Of a stretch of DNA of 64,000 bases, positions 41,490-51,619 are shown in pieces; positions within the stretch are counted from its first letter, which is position 1, and each line of letters starts with the position of its first letter. The notes below the pieces were generated by a model, which was not told the DNA's origin, did no database searches, and was given only the letters and a program-made list of their open reading frames with translations. The stretch comes from Agrococcus baldri (lineage in GTDB: Bacteria > Actinomycetota > Actinomycetes > Actinomycetales > Microbacteriaceae): contig FOZN01000004.1 of assembly GCA_900114805.1 (NCBI GenBank), positions 186,001 to 250,000 of the forward strand. Direction: 5' to 3'. Both the position numbers and the translations under genes were made by a program.

Positions 41490-43496
41490 TCAGCCGTGGT
41501 TCAGGGGCGTCGGCAGGTGCTTCGCCCACCACGCGAGGATGTGCTCGAATCGCTCGACGCGGTGCCGCGGCTGACCGGTGCGCGTGAGCTCGTGGTCCTC
41601 CCCCGGGAAGAGCAGCAGCGCGGTCTCCACGCCGTTCCGCTTGAGCGCCGCCCAGTAGCGCTGGGCCTGCTCGGGTGGGCAGCGCCAGTCCTGCTCGGAG
41701 TGCACCACGAGGGTCGGGGTCTGCACGTTGCCGACCTGCGCCATCGGGGACTGCGCCCGCACCGCATCCGCGTCGGTGCCCGTGTACTCCCCCGAGAAGA
41801 ACCAGCCGATGTCGCTCGTGCCGACGAACGACTCGGGGTCGAGGAAGCCGCGCTCGACGACGGCCGCGGTGAAGCGGTGGTCGTTGGCGATCGTCCAGGC
41901 AGTCAGGTAGCCGCCGTACGAGCCGCCCATGATGCCCAGTCGCTCTCGGTCGAGCGACGGATGCGCGTCCAGCGCGCCGTCGAGGAAGTCGAGCACGTCG
42001 TGCAGGTCGACGGTGCCCATCGCCTGCTTGATCGCGGCGCCGTGCGCGCGCCCGTAGCCGGCGGAGCCGCGAGGGTTGCACTGCACGACGGCGTAGCCGG
42101 CGGCGACGGCCACCTGCGCCTCGTCGAAGACGCCGACGCCGTACTGCGCGAAGGGGCCGCCGTGGATGTTCAGCAGCACCGGGTGCGGGCCCTCGCCCTC
42201 GGGCATGAAGACCCAGCCGTGCACGGTGCCGCCGTCGCGGGCGGCGAACTCGTGCTCGCTCGGCTCCACCAGGCCGGTCTCACCCAGCGCCTTGCCGAAG
42301 TCGGTCAGCACCGTCAGCCCGCGGTCGTCGAGCACGGCGAGCTCGCCCATCGAGGTGGGCGTGCGCACGGTCGCGACTGTCACACCCTCGCCGACGCCGT
42401 GGCCGAGCACCTCGAGGTCGCCGCCGATGAGCTCCTTCGAGCCGCCGCCGGTGACGTGCACCAGCCGCACGCGGCCGCGCCGCCGCTCCTGCACGAGCAC
42501 GCCGTCCTCGACCACCGTCGAGTGGCTGCCGCTCTCGCCCAGGTCGACCGACTCCTCGTCGGTGACCTCCTCGGCGTGCGCGCCCGGCTGCTCGAGCACG
42601 AACAGCTGCGCCTGGCGGGCGACGAAGTCACGACCCGAGTCCCCCAGCTTGCCCGCGATCAGCACGAAGCCGCCGTCGGGCGTCGCCTGCACCTCGTCGA
42701 CGCTGAGGCCCGCGCGGGAGGAGAGGATCGTGTGCGGCTCACCCTCGGCGACGGTCGCGTCGAACTCCACGACGGCCGTCAGCAGGTCGTCGTCGCGGGT
42801 GTCGTGCCGGGCCGTCGTGCACAGCACGCGCTCGCCGTCGCTCGAGAACGCGGGTGCCGCGTGGTCGAAGTCGCCGTGGCTGAGCTTGACCGCCTCGGGC
42901 GCGTGCGGCGCGTCGTCCTTCGTCGTCTCATCGTCGTGCGGATGCGCGGCGCGGTCGTAGCGGGGCTCGGCATCGAGATCGGGCAGCGCCGCGGTGAACA
43001 GGTGGGCGTGCCGGCCGACGAGGCTGCCGAGCCCGTTGGCGAGGTTGCGGTTGCGGGTGATCAGGCGCGGCGACTCCTGCGCCGGCGAGACGCCGGCGAC
43101 AGAGCCGTAGCGGCCGGGCTCGGCCACGATCGAGGTGAAGGCGATGCGGTCGCCGGTGGGCGAGACCGCGAACTCCAGCACGCCGCCCGCCTGCGCGGTC
43201 GCCTGCACGGGCTCGCCGCCGTCCACGCGCATGGCCCACACCTGCGGCGTGTCGGCCGCATCGGGGCGCACGAACAGCACCGTCTGGCCGTCGGGCGTGA
43301 GCTGCGGGGCGCGGTCGGCGGTGCCGCCGGTGAGTCGTCGTCGCGAACCGTCGCGCAGCGAGACCTTCCAGAGCTGCCCGACGTTGCGGTTCGCGCGAAG
43401 GTCGGGCCGTGAGGCCGCGACGATCGCCCACTTGCCGCCGGGGTGCACGGCGGGGCGGGAGAGCGTGACGAGCTGCTCGATGTCCTCGGCGCGCAT
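41490..43496 (-). CDS. S9-family (prolyl oligopeptidase-type) serine peptidase
   Basis: 668 residues. N-terminal beta-propeller with WD40-like TolB repeats (LTPDGQTVLFVRPDA; SPTGDRIAFTS; FSSDGERVLCTT), C-terminal alpha/beta hydrolase with the nucleophile elbow GGSYGGYLT, HGGPFAQYG and a final His in PGEDHEL. Acylaminoacyl-peptidase or DPP-like. No signal peptide. ATG overlaps the SDR stop by one base (TGATG). Confidence 0.92.
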   Translation of the reverse strand: MRAEDIEQLVTLSRPAVHPGGKWAIVAASRPDLRANRNVGQLWKVSLRDGSRRRLTGGTADRAPQLTPDGQTVLFVRPDAADTPQVWAMRVDGGEPVQATAQAGGVLEFAVSPTGDRIAFTSIVAEPGRYGSVAGVSPAQESPRLITRNRNLANGLGSLVGRHAHLFTAALPDLDAEPRYDRAAHPHDDETTKDDAPHAPEAVKLSHGDFDHAAPAFSSDGERVLCTTARHDTRDDDLLTAVVEFDATVAEGEPHTILSSRAGLSVDEVQATPDGGFVLIAGKLGDSGRDFVARQAQLFVLEQPGAHAEEVTDEESVDLGESGSHSTVVEDGVLVQERRRGRVRLVHVTGGGSKELIGGDLEVLGHGVGEGVTVATVRTPTSMGELAVLDDRGLTVLTDFGKALGETGLVEPSEHEFAARDGGTVHGWVFMPEGEGPHPVLLNIHGGPFAQYGVGVFDEAQVAVAAGYAVVQCNPRGSAGYGRAHGAAIKQAMGTVDLHDVLDFLDGALDAHPSLDRERLGIMGGSYGGYLTAWTIANDHRFTAAVVERGFLDPESFVGTSDIGWFFSGEYTGTDADAVRAQSPMAQVGNVQTPTLVVHSEQDWRCPPEQAQRYWAALKRNGVETALLLFPGEDHELTRTGQPRHRVERFEHILAWWAKHLPTPLNHG

Positions 43497-44284
43497 CAGG
43501 CGGTGCCCTCGGCAGCGCCGAATCCCTCGACGTCGCCGACCAGGCGCGTGTGCTCGGCAGGCACCGGCTCGACAGCGGCGAGCGCGACCTCCTGCGCGAA
43601 CTCCTCGACGTTGTAGAGCTTGCCGGCGTCCTCGCGGCGGCTGGCGATCGCGCCCGGGTTGGCGCGCTCCAGCAGGGTGGCGGTGATGGTGCCCTCGATC
43701 ATGTCGCCGGAGACCACCACGAGCTCGATGCCGCGCTCGGCCAGCGCCGGGATGCGCTCGCGCAGGGCGTCCTCGCCCGCACGCTTCGACAGCGCGACGG
43801 CCTCGTACTCGGGCAACGTCGGCGTGGTGCGGATGAAGTGGGCCTGGTGGCTGGTGACGAACACGACGCGGGCCCCATTGCTCAGCACCGGGAGCGCGGC
43901 CTCGAGCAGCGCGACCTGCGCATCGCGGTTCAGCCGCATGGCGTAGTCCTCGCCCATGCCGCTCTCCATGCCGCCGGAGGCGTTCATCACCAGGATGTCG
44001 ATCCCGCCGAAGCGCGAGCGCGCCGCCTCGAACATGGTCGCGAGGCTCGCGGCGTCGGTGAGGTCGGCCTGCACGGCGATCGCCTCGACGCCCTGCTCCT
44101 GGGCGGCCGCGACGACCTTCTCGGCGCGCGGCGCCTTGGCGCGGTAGTTCACGACGACGTTCGCTCCGGCGGCGGCGAGCAGCGCGACGGTGGCCGCGCC
44201 GATGCCGCGGCTCGAGCCGGTCACGAGCGCGGTGCGGCCGGTCAGCGAACCGGGCTCAAGGGGGGCGGTGGGGGTCTCCGACAC
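43496..44284 (-). CDS. short-chain dehydrogenase/reductase
   Basis: 262 residues from GTG 44284 (AAGGAG upstream). TGSSRGIG nucleotide motif, VMNASGG and FVTSHQAHF; the usual YxxxK reads YEAVALSKRAG, so Tyr and Lys are displaced. Substrate unknown. Coupled to the S9 peptidase gene. Confidence 0.86.
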   Translation of the reverse strand: MSETPTAPLEPGSLTGRTALVTGSSRGIGAATVALLAAAGANVVVNYRAKAPRAEKVVAAAQEQGVEAIAVQADLTDAASLATMFEAARSRFGGIDILVMNASGGMESGMGEDYAMRLNRDAQVALLEAALPVLSNGARVVFVTSHQAHFIRTTPTLPEYEAVALSKRAGEDALRERIPALAERGIELVVVSGDMIEGTITATLLERANPGAIASRREDAGKLYNVEEFAQEVALAAVEPVPAEHTRLVGDVEGFGAAEGTA

Positions 44285-44405
44285 GTGTGCTCCTTCGTTC
44301 CCGATGAGACTACTGTGCGGCCCGTGCGGCCACGGCGGCGACCCGCGACCGGGCTGGCCGCGCGCGCCTTGCCCGGTCACAGCATCCGCTCAATATGCTG
44401 GGCGT

Positions 44406-44864
44406 GTGGATCTCGTCCAATATGCCTGGATCGCGTGGCTCGTCGTAGCGCTCGTGTGCTTCATCATCGAGATGGTGACGCTCGAGTTCACGTTCCTGAT
44501 GATCGGCATGTCGTCGGTCGTCGGCCTCGTCTCCAGCATCACCGGGCTGCCCTGGTGGGCGCAGATCCTGATCGCCGCCGCGGCTGCCATCACGCTGCTG
44601 TTCCTCGTGCGGCCGAAGCTGCTGCATCGCCTGCACGAATCCGGCCAGGTCAATCTGCAGGGCATCGAGGCGCTGCTGGGCATGGCGGGCGAGGTCACTC
44701 GCTCCTTCGTGCGCGGCGCGGGTGAGGTGACGCTCGTGAACGGCGACATCTGGACGGCCCGCCTCTCCCCCGCGGTGCAGCCGCGCGATCCCGACGTCGG
44801 CGAGCGCATCGTCGTCACCGCCATCGAAGGGGCGACGGCCATCGTCGTCCCAGCCCAGCGCTAA
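44406..44864 (+). CDS. NfeD-family membrane protein
   Basis: 152 residues from GTG 44406. Three membrane segments and a C-terminal OB-fold (GIEALLGMAGEVTRSF.. GEVTLVNGDIWTARLS.. VGERIVVTAIEGATAIV). NfeD proteins pair with SPFH proteins, and the next gene is one. TATGCT sits exactly six bases before the start: leaderless. Confidence 0.9.
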   Translation: MDLVQYAWIAWLVVALVCFIIEMVTLEFTFLMIGMSSVVGLVSSITGLPWWAQILIAAAAAITLLFLVRPKLLHRLHESGQVNLQGIEALLGMAGEVTRSFVRGAGEVTLVNGDIWTARLSPAVQPRDPDVGERIVVTAIEGATAIVVPAQR

Positions 44865-44880
44865 CCCAAGGAGCTGCCTC

Positions 44881-46134
44881 ATGCCGATCGACGGACAATT
44901 CATCCTCGGAGCATTCCTGCTCGTCGTGGTGATCCTGGTCGTCCTGTTCGTGCTCGTCACGCTCTTCAGGTCGATCAGGATCATCAAGCAGGGCTTCACC
45001 GGTGTGGTCGAGCGGCTCGGCCGCTTCCACAAGGTGCTGCAGCCCGGCCTCAACTTCCTCGTGCCGTTCATCGACCGCGTCGCGTACCACGTCGACATGC
45101 GCGAGCAGGTGCGCTCGTTCCCGCCGCAGCCGGTGATCACCGAGGACAACCTGGTCGTCTCGATCGACACCGTCGTGTACTTCCAGGTGACGGATGCGCG
45201 CGCGGCCACCTACGAGATCGCCGACTACCTCTCGGGTGTCGAGCAGCTCACCACCACCACGCTCCGCAACGTGGTCGGTGGCATGAACCTCGAGGAGGCG
45301 CTCACCAGCCGCGACACGATCAACGGCCAGCTGCGCAACGTGCTCGACCAGGCCACCGGCAAGTGGGGCCTGCGCGTCGGCCGCGTCGAGCTGAAGGCGA
45401 TCGACCCGCCCCACTCCATCCAGGACTCGATGGAGAAGCAGATGCGCGCCGAGCGCGACCGCCGCGCCGCGATCCTCACCGCAGAGGGCTCGAAGCAGTC
45501 GCAGATCCTCGAGGCCGAGGGCCTCCGCCAGTCGGAGATCCTGCGAGCCGAGGGCCAGGCCAAGGCACAGGTGCTGCGCGCCAAGGGTGACGCCGAGGCC
45601 CAGGTGCTGCTGGCCAAGGGCGAGTCGGAGGCGATCGAGCGCGTGTTCGCCGCCATCCACGAGGGCGACGCCGACAACAAGCTGCTCGCCTACCAGTACC
45701 TGCAGACGCTGCCGAAGCTCGCCGAGGGCGACTCGAACAAGCTCTGGATCATCCCGTCGGAGCTCACCGACGCGCTGCAGCAGGTCGGCAAGGGCTTCTT
45801 CGAGGGCCGCGCCGAGGTGCCGGCGCAGAAGGCCAAGACCAAGCACAGCGGTGAGACCGGCCAGTCGATCCTGGACGAGACCTTCCAGGCCGACTCGGTC
45901 TCCGACGTCGAGGTGCCCTCGATCGCCGAGACGCTGCAGGCCAGCGGCATCGACCCGAAGGACGCCGGCCGCATCGACAACGTCTCCTCGTCCACGTCGC
46001 TCGCCGACGAGACCCCCGACACCGACTACAGCGAGGCGATCGAGACGGCGCGCGAAGTGCGGGCGGATGCACCGGCGGTCGACCCCGAGGATCTCCCCGA
46101 CGCCCCCCAGGACGGCGGGCCCACGCGGGCGTGA
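44881..46134 (+). CDS. SPFH/band 7 (stomatin/paraslipin) protein
   Basis: 417 residues. N-terminal membrane segment (about 8-30), band 7 domain (IIKQGFTGVVERLGRFHKVLQPGLNFLVPF.. ), then a long Ala/Glu coiled coil (KQSQILEAEGLRQSEILRAEGQAKAQVL) and an acidic, low-complexity tail. Organises membrane microdomains and works with the NfeD protein encoded 16 bases upstream. AAGGAG precedes the ATG. Stop overlaps the GDPD start (GTGA). Confidence 0.93.
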   Translation: MPIDGQFILGAFLLVVVILVVLFVLVTLFRSIRIIKQGFTGVVERLGRFHKVLQPGLNFLVPFIDRVAYHVDMREQVRSFPPQPVITEDNLVVSIDTVVYFQVTDARAATYEIADYLSGVEQLTTTTLRNVVGGMNLEEALTSRDTINGQLRNVLDQATGKWGLRVGRVELKAIDPPHSIQDSMEKQMRAERDRRAAILTAEGSKQSQILEAEGLRQSEILRAEGQAKAQVLRAKGDAEAQVLLAKGESEAIERVFAAIHEGDADNKLLAYQYLQTLPKLAEGDSNKLWIIPSELTDALQQVGKGFFEGRAEVPAQKAKTKHSGETGQSILDETFQADSVSDVEVPSIAETLQASGIDPKDAGRIDNVSSSTSLADETPDTDYSEAIETAREVRADAPAVDPEDLPDAPQDGGPTRA

Positions 46135-46874
46135 GCGCGTTCCTGACCCCGGCGTCGCCGCGGGTGCTGGCGCATCGGGGGCTCGCCCTCGATGCGCCGG
46201 AGAACACGATGATGGCGTTCATCGCCGCAGTGGATGCCGGTGCCACGTTCCTCGAGACCGATGTGCACGCCACCGCCGACGGCGTCGCCGTGCTCGCGCA
46301 CGACCCGGGCCTCGACCGGGTCGCCGGGCGGGACGTCGTGATCGAGCAGACGCTCTGGAAGGATCTCGGCGAGATCGACCTGGGCCAGGGCGAGCGGGTG
46401 CCGGGGTTGCGCGAGGCGCTGCTGGCGCTGCCGGACGCGAAGTGGAACATCGACCTGAAGTCGGATGCCTCCGTCGTGCCCGCGGTGCGTGCGGTGGTCG
46501 AGGCGAAGGCCACCGACCGCGTGCTGCTCACCTCGTTCTCGGAGCGGCGGCGCAAGCAGGCGCAGCAGCTGCTGCCGGGGGTCGCCACCAGCGCGTCGCA
46601 GTCGCTCGCCGTGCGCGCACTGGCCGCCCAGCGGCTCGGCCTGCACGGTCAGCTCGAGCGCATCCTCCGCCCGGTGGTGGCGCTGCAGGTGCCGCGCAGG
46701 CACAAGGGGCTCGAGATCATCACCGAGCGCAGCGTCGCCGCGTTCCGGCGCGCGGGCGTCGAGGTGCACGTGTGGACGATCAACGACCCGGTCGAGATGC
46801 AGGAGCTGCTCGATCTGGGTGCCGACGGCATCGTCACCGACCGCTGCGATCTGGCGCTGCCGCTGCTGCCGTAG
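46131..46874 (+). CDS. glycerophosphodiester phosphodiesterase
   Basis: 247 residues, GTG start. GDPD motifs: LAHRGLALDAPENTMMAF, LETDVHATADGVAVLAHD, WNIDLKS, VHVWTINDP and GADGIVTDR. Hydrolyses glycerophosphodiesters to glycerol 3-phosphate. Cytoplasmic. Third gene of the NfeD-SPFH-GDPD run; convergent with the Ppm1 gene with a one-base gap. Confidence 0.92.
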   Translation: MSAFLTPASPRVLAHRGLALDAPENTMMAFIAAVDAGATFLETDVHATADGVAVLAHDPGLDRVAGRDVVIEQTLWKDLGEIDLGQGERVPGLREALLALPDAKWNIDLKSDASVVPAVRAVVEAKATDRVLLTSFSERRRKQAQQLLPGVATSASQSLAVRALAAQRLGLHGQLERILRPVVALQVPRRHKGLEIITERSVAAFRRAGVEVHVWTINDPVEMQELLDLGADGIVTDRCDLALPLLP

Positions 46875-46875
46875 C

Positions 46876-47604
46876 TCAGCGCGGCGGCTTCGGCAGGGCG
46901 CGCACGCCCGACAGCCCCCACTTGGTGACCGCCCCGATCGTTCCGAGCTCTTCCAGCACGCGCATCTTCGAGCTGCCCACGGCGCGCTCGATGAAGCCGA
47001 CCGGCACCTCTGCGATGGTGCCGCCGGCCTGCGCGACGCGCACCGCCATGGCGATCTGGAAGGCGTAGGCGTCCACCTTGATCGCATCGAGGTCGACCGA
47101 CTCCAGGATGCGGGTGCGGTAGACGCGCAGGCTGCTCGTGAGGTCCTTGACGCCGGTGGAGAGCATCGTGCGCGCGTAGGCGTTGCCGACCTTCGCCGCG
47201 ACGCTGCGCCGCCAGCCCATGTTGCGCACGTCGCTGCCCTCGACGAAGCGGGAGCCGATCACCAGATCCACCCCCGACTGCGAGACGGCCAGCAGCTCAG
47301 GCAGGGCGTCGGCGTCGTAGGAGCCGTCTGCGTCGGTGACGACGACCCGGGTGGCGCCGCGAGACATCGCGAAGCGCATGCCCTCGATGACGGCGGAGCG
47401 GTAGCCGCGCTCGCTGCGGTGGATGACGAGCGTGCCGGCGTCAGCCTTCGCGAGCCGGTCGGCGAGCTCGCCGGTGCCGTCGGGGCTGCCGTCGTCGATG
47501 ATCACGAGCTCGGCGTGCGGCACCGACTGGCGCAGCCGCCCCACCGTGCGCTCCAGGCCCTCGACCTCGTTGTAGGTCGGCACCACGATCATGACGTCAG
47601 GCAT
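46876..47604 (-). CDS. ppm1: polyprenol monophosphomannose synthase
   Basis: 242 residues, GT2 family: MIVVPTYNEVEGLERTV, VIIDDGSPDGTGELAD, VVTDADGSYDADALPELL and the typical RGATRVVVTDADGS loop. Transfers mannose from GDP-mannose to polyprenyl phosphate for lipoglycan and protein mannosylation. ATG overlaps the Lnt stop by eight bases; in mycobacteria the two activities are one fused protein. Confidence 0.9.
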   Translation of the reverse strand: MPDVMIVVPTYNEVEGLERTVGRLRQSVPHAELVIIDDGSPDGTGELADRLAKADAGTLVIHRSERGYRSAVIEGMRFAMSRGATRVVVTDADGSYDADALPELLAVSQSGVDLVIGSRFVEGSDVRNMGWRRSVAAKVGNAYARTMLSTGVKDLTSSLRVYRTRILESVDLDAIKVDAYAFQIAMAVRVAQAGGTIAEVPVGFIERAVGSSKMRVLEELGTIGAVTKWGLSGVRALPKPPR

Positions 47605-49192
47605 CCGCTCGCTCCTTCCGCTGCATTGCCGTGGCGACTCCGAGGCCGGCCAGGGTGAGGACGCTGCCGATGCACAGGGCCCAGTCGATCCATGCTCCCA
47701 GACGGATGCCCGGGGTCACGGTCGTCGACAGCGGCAGGTCGTCGAGCATGGTCCCCGGCTCGTACTGCGGCAGCCGATCGATGATCGTGCCATCGGGACC
47801 GATCATCGCACTCGTGCCGACGGTGGAGATGTTGACGACCGCGCGGCCCGCCTCGACCGCGCGCAGCTGCGCGATCGCGAGCTGCTGGACGTTCTCGGCG
47901 GAGCCCTCGCCGAAGTCGGCGTTGTTCGTGGGCGCGAGGATGATCTGGGCGCCGTGCTCGAGCACCATCTCGCGCGCGAGGTAGTCGTCGATGATGTCGA
48001 AGCAGATCGCCAGCCCCGCGCTGGTGCCCGCGAGGCGGAAGGCGTTCGGGCTCGCCGGGTCGATCGAGAAGTCGCGCGGGATGAGCTCGAGGAACCCGAG
48101 CTGCTCGAGGATGGGCCCGAAGAACTCGCGCTGCGGCAGGTACTCGGCGAACGGCACCGGATGCTGCTTGCGGTACTCGGCCACAGCGCCCTGCCCCGGC
48201 TCGATCTGCAGCAGCGCGTTGTAGGTGTCGTCGCCGTCGCGGGTGACGGTGCCGACCACCAGCGGCGCGTCGAACTCGGTGGCGACGCGGTCGAGCGCCG
48301 CCAGGGTCGCTGGTGTCTCGTCGGCGTAGAACTCGGCGGCGTTCTCGGGCCAGACGAGCAGGTCGAGCTGTGAGCCAGCGAGCTCGCGCGTGGCATCGAC
48401 GTGCTGCTGCAGGATCTGACCCGGCACGCGCGGGGCGAGCAGGCCGGCCTCGCTGTCGCCCTGCACGGCGCCGACGCGCAGGCTGCCGCTCTGCTCGATG
48501 GGGAAGCCGGGGATGGCGACCAGCAGGATGAGGGCGATGGCGCCGAAGGTGAGCCGGCGGCGCAGGATCGTGCGGTGGTGCAGCGCCAGCTGCACCACCA
48601 GCGCCGAGACGGTCGCGATGAGGAAGCTGAGGCCTGCGAAGCCCACCCAGCTGGTCGTGTCGGCGAGCGGGCTGGAGGCCTGCGAGTGCGCGAGCCTGCC
48701 CCAGGCGAAGCCGCCCCACGGCACGGTCGACGAGAGCGATTCCCGCAGCAGCCAGAGGCCGCCCAGCAGCAGGGGCAGCATGACGAACGACCCGATCGGG
48801 CCCGGCATGCGCGGCTCCGCCCAGCGCCAGGCGAGCGCAAGCACGACGCCGCCCATCCCCCACCAGACGGCCATCCATGCCGTCAGGGCGATCAGCGGCA
48901 CGGGCCCGAGGTACACGGAGATCCACTGGATGTGGAGCAGGAAGAAGATCGCACCGGTCGTGAAGCCCAGTCCGAAGGAGGTGCCGATCGTGCGGCCCCG
49001 CAGCGAGAGCAGCGAGAGCGCGACCGCGAGCACGATCAGCGGCCACCAGTCGAACGGCTGGAAGGCGAGCGGCATGATCGCCCCAGCCAGGATGGCTGCT
49101 GCCCACGCGTACGCCGTCGACAGCGGCTGCCGCGCGCGGGTGCGGGCGACGCGCTGCTTGATGCCGGCGCCGGCGAGGGGGTTGACGGTCAC
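47597..49192 (-). CDS. lnt: apolipoprotein N-acyltransferase
   Basis: 531 residues from GTG 49192. About six membrane segments, then a nitrilase-like domain with the Glu-Lys-Cys triad visible in VWPENAAEF, YRKQHPVPF and GLAICFDIID. Adds the third acyl chain to lipoproteins, several of which are encoded in this window. Overlaps the helicase stop (GTGA) and the Ppm1 start. Confidence 0.93.
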   Translation of the reverse strand: MTVNPLAGAGIKQRVARTRARQPLSTAYAWAAAILAGAIMPLAFQPFDWWPLIVLAVALSLLSLRGRTIGTSFGLGFTTGAIFFLLHIQWISVYLGPVPLIALTAWMAVWWGMGGVVLALAWRWAEPRMPGPIGSFVMLPLLLGGLWLLRESLSSTVPWGGFAWGRLAHSQASSPLADTTSWVGFAGLSFLIATVSALVVQLALHHRTILRRRLTFGAIALILLVAIPGFPIEQSGSLRVGAVQGDSEAGLLAPRVPGQILQQHVDATRELAGSQLDLLVWPENAAEFYADETPATLAALDRVATEFDAPLVVGTVTRDGDDTYNALLQIEPGQGAVAEYRKQHPVPFAEYLPQREFFGPILEQLGFLELIPRDFSIDPASPNAFRLAGTSAGLAICFDIIDDYLAREMVLEHGAQIILAPTNNADFGEGSAENVQQLAIAQLRAVEAGRAVVNISTVGTSAMIGPDGTIIDRLPQYEPGTMLDDLPLSTTVTPGIRLGAWIDWALCIGSVLTLAGLGVATAMQRKERADA

Positions 49193-51606
49193 AGCGCGGA
49201 GCCCGATGCGTCGACGACGCCGCGGCGGATGCGCTCCACGGCCTCGCGGGCGTTGCGGGTGAGGCGCTTGGGCGCGACCTGCTCGATCTGCTCGAGCACA
49301 TCGATCGTCTGCTTGGTCCAGCGCACGAAGTCGCCGGCGGCCAGCTCGGTGTCGCGCAGCACGCCGTCGAGCGGGTAGCCGCGCGCCCAGCGGTGCATCG
49401 CGAGGGTGAGCCCCGTCTGCAGCGGCTCGGAGCCCGGCAGCCGGTGCTCCTGCTCGAGGTCGTCGAGCTGTGCCCAGAGCGTGTGCGTCGCATCCAGCGC
49501 GTCGAGGAACGCGCCCTTGGGCAGCATCCGCTGCGGCAGCATGCCGTCGTCTCGGCGGCCCTCGAAGACCAGCGCGCTGGCGAGCGCCGCCAGTGCGGGC
49601 GCGTCCAGCCCGTTCCAGAGACCCTGCCGGATGCTCTCGGCGACCAGCAGGTCGCGCTCGCCGTAGATGCGGCGCAGCACCTCGCCGGCGGGCGAGACGC
49701 GCGAACCCGACTCGGTCTCCGCGACGTAGCCGAGCGTGCGCAGGATCACGGTGATGCGGTCGAAGCGCTCGGCGATCTCGCCCGTGCGGCGGGCGATCTG
49801 CCGCTCGGCCTTCTCGACGTCGCGCTGCAGGCGCCAGTAGCGCTCGCCCCATCGGGCGTGCGACTCGCGCTCCGGGCAGGCATGGCAGGGGTGCTGCTTC
49901 ATGCGGCCGCGCACGCCCTTCAGCTGCTTCTGGATGCGGTCGTGCTCGCTGTGGCCGAGGTTCTTGCGCTGCGCGTCGCGCTCGAGGTCGGCCAGCTCGC
50001 GCCGCAGCGCGGCGTACTCGGAGAAGTCGCCCAGGTGGCAGCGCATCGACTCCTCGTAGCCGGCCAGGCTGGCGCGCTGGTCGACCACCCGCCGCGCCAG
50101 CTGCACGACCGAGCGATCGGCCTGGAACTGCGCGAACGAGGTCTCGAGCACCTCACGGGTGCCGGGCACGCCCAGCCGGTCGATGAGGTTGACGGCCATG
50201 TTGTAGGTGGGCTTGAAGCTCGAGTGCAGCGGGTAGGTGCGGCGGGAGGCGAGCGAGGCGACCTCCACCGGCTGCAGCTTGCCGCTCCAGATCACCACCG
50301 CATGACCCTCGGTGTCGATGCCGCGGCGGCCGGCGCGGCCGGTGAGCTGCGTGTACTCCCCCGGCGTGATGCGCACGCGCGCCTCGCCGTTGAACTTCTC
50401 GAGCTGCTCGAGCACGACGGTGCGGGCGGGCATGTTGATGCCGAGCGCGAGGGTCTCGGTCGCGAAGACCACCTTCAGCAGGCGGGCGCGGAAGAGCTCC
50501 TCCACGACCTCCTTGAACACCGGCAGCAGGCCGGCGTGGTGGGCGGCGACGCCGCGCAGGAGGCCGTCGATCCAGTCGTAGTAGCCCAGCACGCCCAGGT
50601 CGGCGTCGTCCAGCAGCCGCGTGCGCTCGTCGACGATCGCGCGGATCTCGGCGCGATCCTCAGGGCTCGTGAGCCGCACCCCGCCGTCCACGACCTGCTG
50701 CACAGCCGCGTCGCATCCGGCCCGGGAGAAGATGAAGTCGATCGCCGGCAGCATCTCCTGCCGGTCGAGCTGCTCGATCAGCGCCACCCGGTCGACCCGG
50801 GGCGGGCCGCCCCAACCGCCCGGCGCGCCCCGGCGGCCGCCCTTGTCGGGGCGCCTCGAGCGATAGCGGTTGTGCCCGCCCCGGTCGCGGTGGCCGTGCG
50901 CGGCGGAGTCGGCCAGGTCGGTGCCGCGCGCCAGCTGCTGCAGCTCCTTGCTGGGCCGGTGCGTGTCCTCCCCCGCCTTCGAGTCGAACAGATCGACCAG
51001 GCGGCCCTTGATGTGCACGTGCGCGTCCAGCGGCACCGGCCGGTGCTCCGAGACGATCACGCGGGTGTCGCCGCGCACCGCGTCGAGCCAGGCGCCGAAC
51101 TCCTCGGCGTTCGAGACGGTGGCCGAGAGCGAGACCATCCGCACGTGCCGCGGCAGGTGGATGATGACCTCCTCCCACACCGCCCCGCGGAACCGGTCCG
51201 CGAGGTAGTGCACCTCATCCATCACCACGTACTCGAGCTGCGACAGGTCGCGGCCCTCGTAGAGCATGTTGCGCAGCACCTCGGTGGTCATCACCACGAT
51301 GCGGGCATCGCCGTTGATGGAGGTGTCGCCGGTGAGGAGGCCGACGGATGCGCTGCCGTAGACCTCGGTCAGCTCACGGTGCTTCTGGTTCGACAGGGCT
51401 TTCATAGGCGTCGTGTAGAAGACGCGACCGGTCGGCGCCTCCATCGTGAGGTGGATCGCGAACTCGGCCACGACCGTCTTGCCGGCGCCGGTCGGAGCGG
51501 CGACGAGCACGCTCGAGCCCTCCTCGATGGCCTCGCACGCCTCGCGCTGGAAGGGGTCGAGCCCGAACGGCATCGCGCGGGCGAACGCGTCGGTCGCGAT
51601 GGTCAT
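49189..51606 (-). CDS. helY: HelY/Ski2-type DEAD/DEAH RNA helicase
   Basis: 805 residues from ATG 51606. Walker A APTGAGKT (37-44), DEVHYL, LSATV, and QLTGRAGRRGID. Long helical C-terminal region with a CHACPERESHARW cysteine motif and a final DSH-C-like domain. An RNA-remodelling helicase. Sits downstream of tatC as in other actinobacteria. The frame is open to a TTG at 51630, which is less likely as the start. Confidence 0.92.
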   Translation of the reverse strand: MTIATDAFARAMPFGLDPFQREACEAIEEGSSVLVAAPTGAGKTVVAEFAIHLTMEAPTGRVFYTTPMKALSNQKHRELTEVYGSASVGLLTGDTSINGDARIVVMTTEVLRNMLYEGRDLSQLEYVVMDEVHYLADRFRGAVWEEVIIHLPRHVRMVSLSATVSNAEEFGAWLDAVRGDTRVIVSEHRPVPLDAHVHIKGRLVDLFDSKAGEDTHRPSKELQQLARGTDLADSAAHGHRDRGGHNRYRSRRPDKGGRRGAPGGWGGPPRVDRVALIEQLDRQEMLPAIDFIFSRAGCDAAVQQVVDGGVRLTSPEDRAEIRAIVDERTRLLDDADLGVLGYYDWIDGLLRGVAAHHAGLLPVFKEVVEELFRARLLKVVFATETLALGINMPARTVVLEQLEKFNGEARVRITPGEYTQLTGRAGRRGIDTEGHAVVIWSGKLQPVEVASLASRRTYPLHSSFKPTYNMAVNLIDRLGVPGTREVLETSFAQFQADRSVVQLARRVVDQRASLAGYEESMRCHLGDFSEYAALRRELADLERDAQRKNLGHSEHDRIQKQLKGVRGRMKQHPCHACPERESHARWGERYWRLQRDVEKAERQIARRTGEIAERFDRITVILRTLGYVAETESGSRVSPAGEVLRRIYGERDLLVAESIRQGLWNGLDAPALAALASALVFEGRRDDGMLPQRMLPKGAFLDALDATHTLWAQLDDLEQEHRLPGSEPLQTGLTLAMHRWARGYPLDGVLRDTELAAGDFVRWTKQTIDVLEQIEQVAPKRLTRNAREAVERIRRGVVDASGSAL

Positions 51607-51619
51607 CGGGTCACCGCGC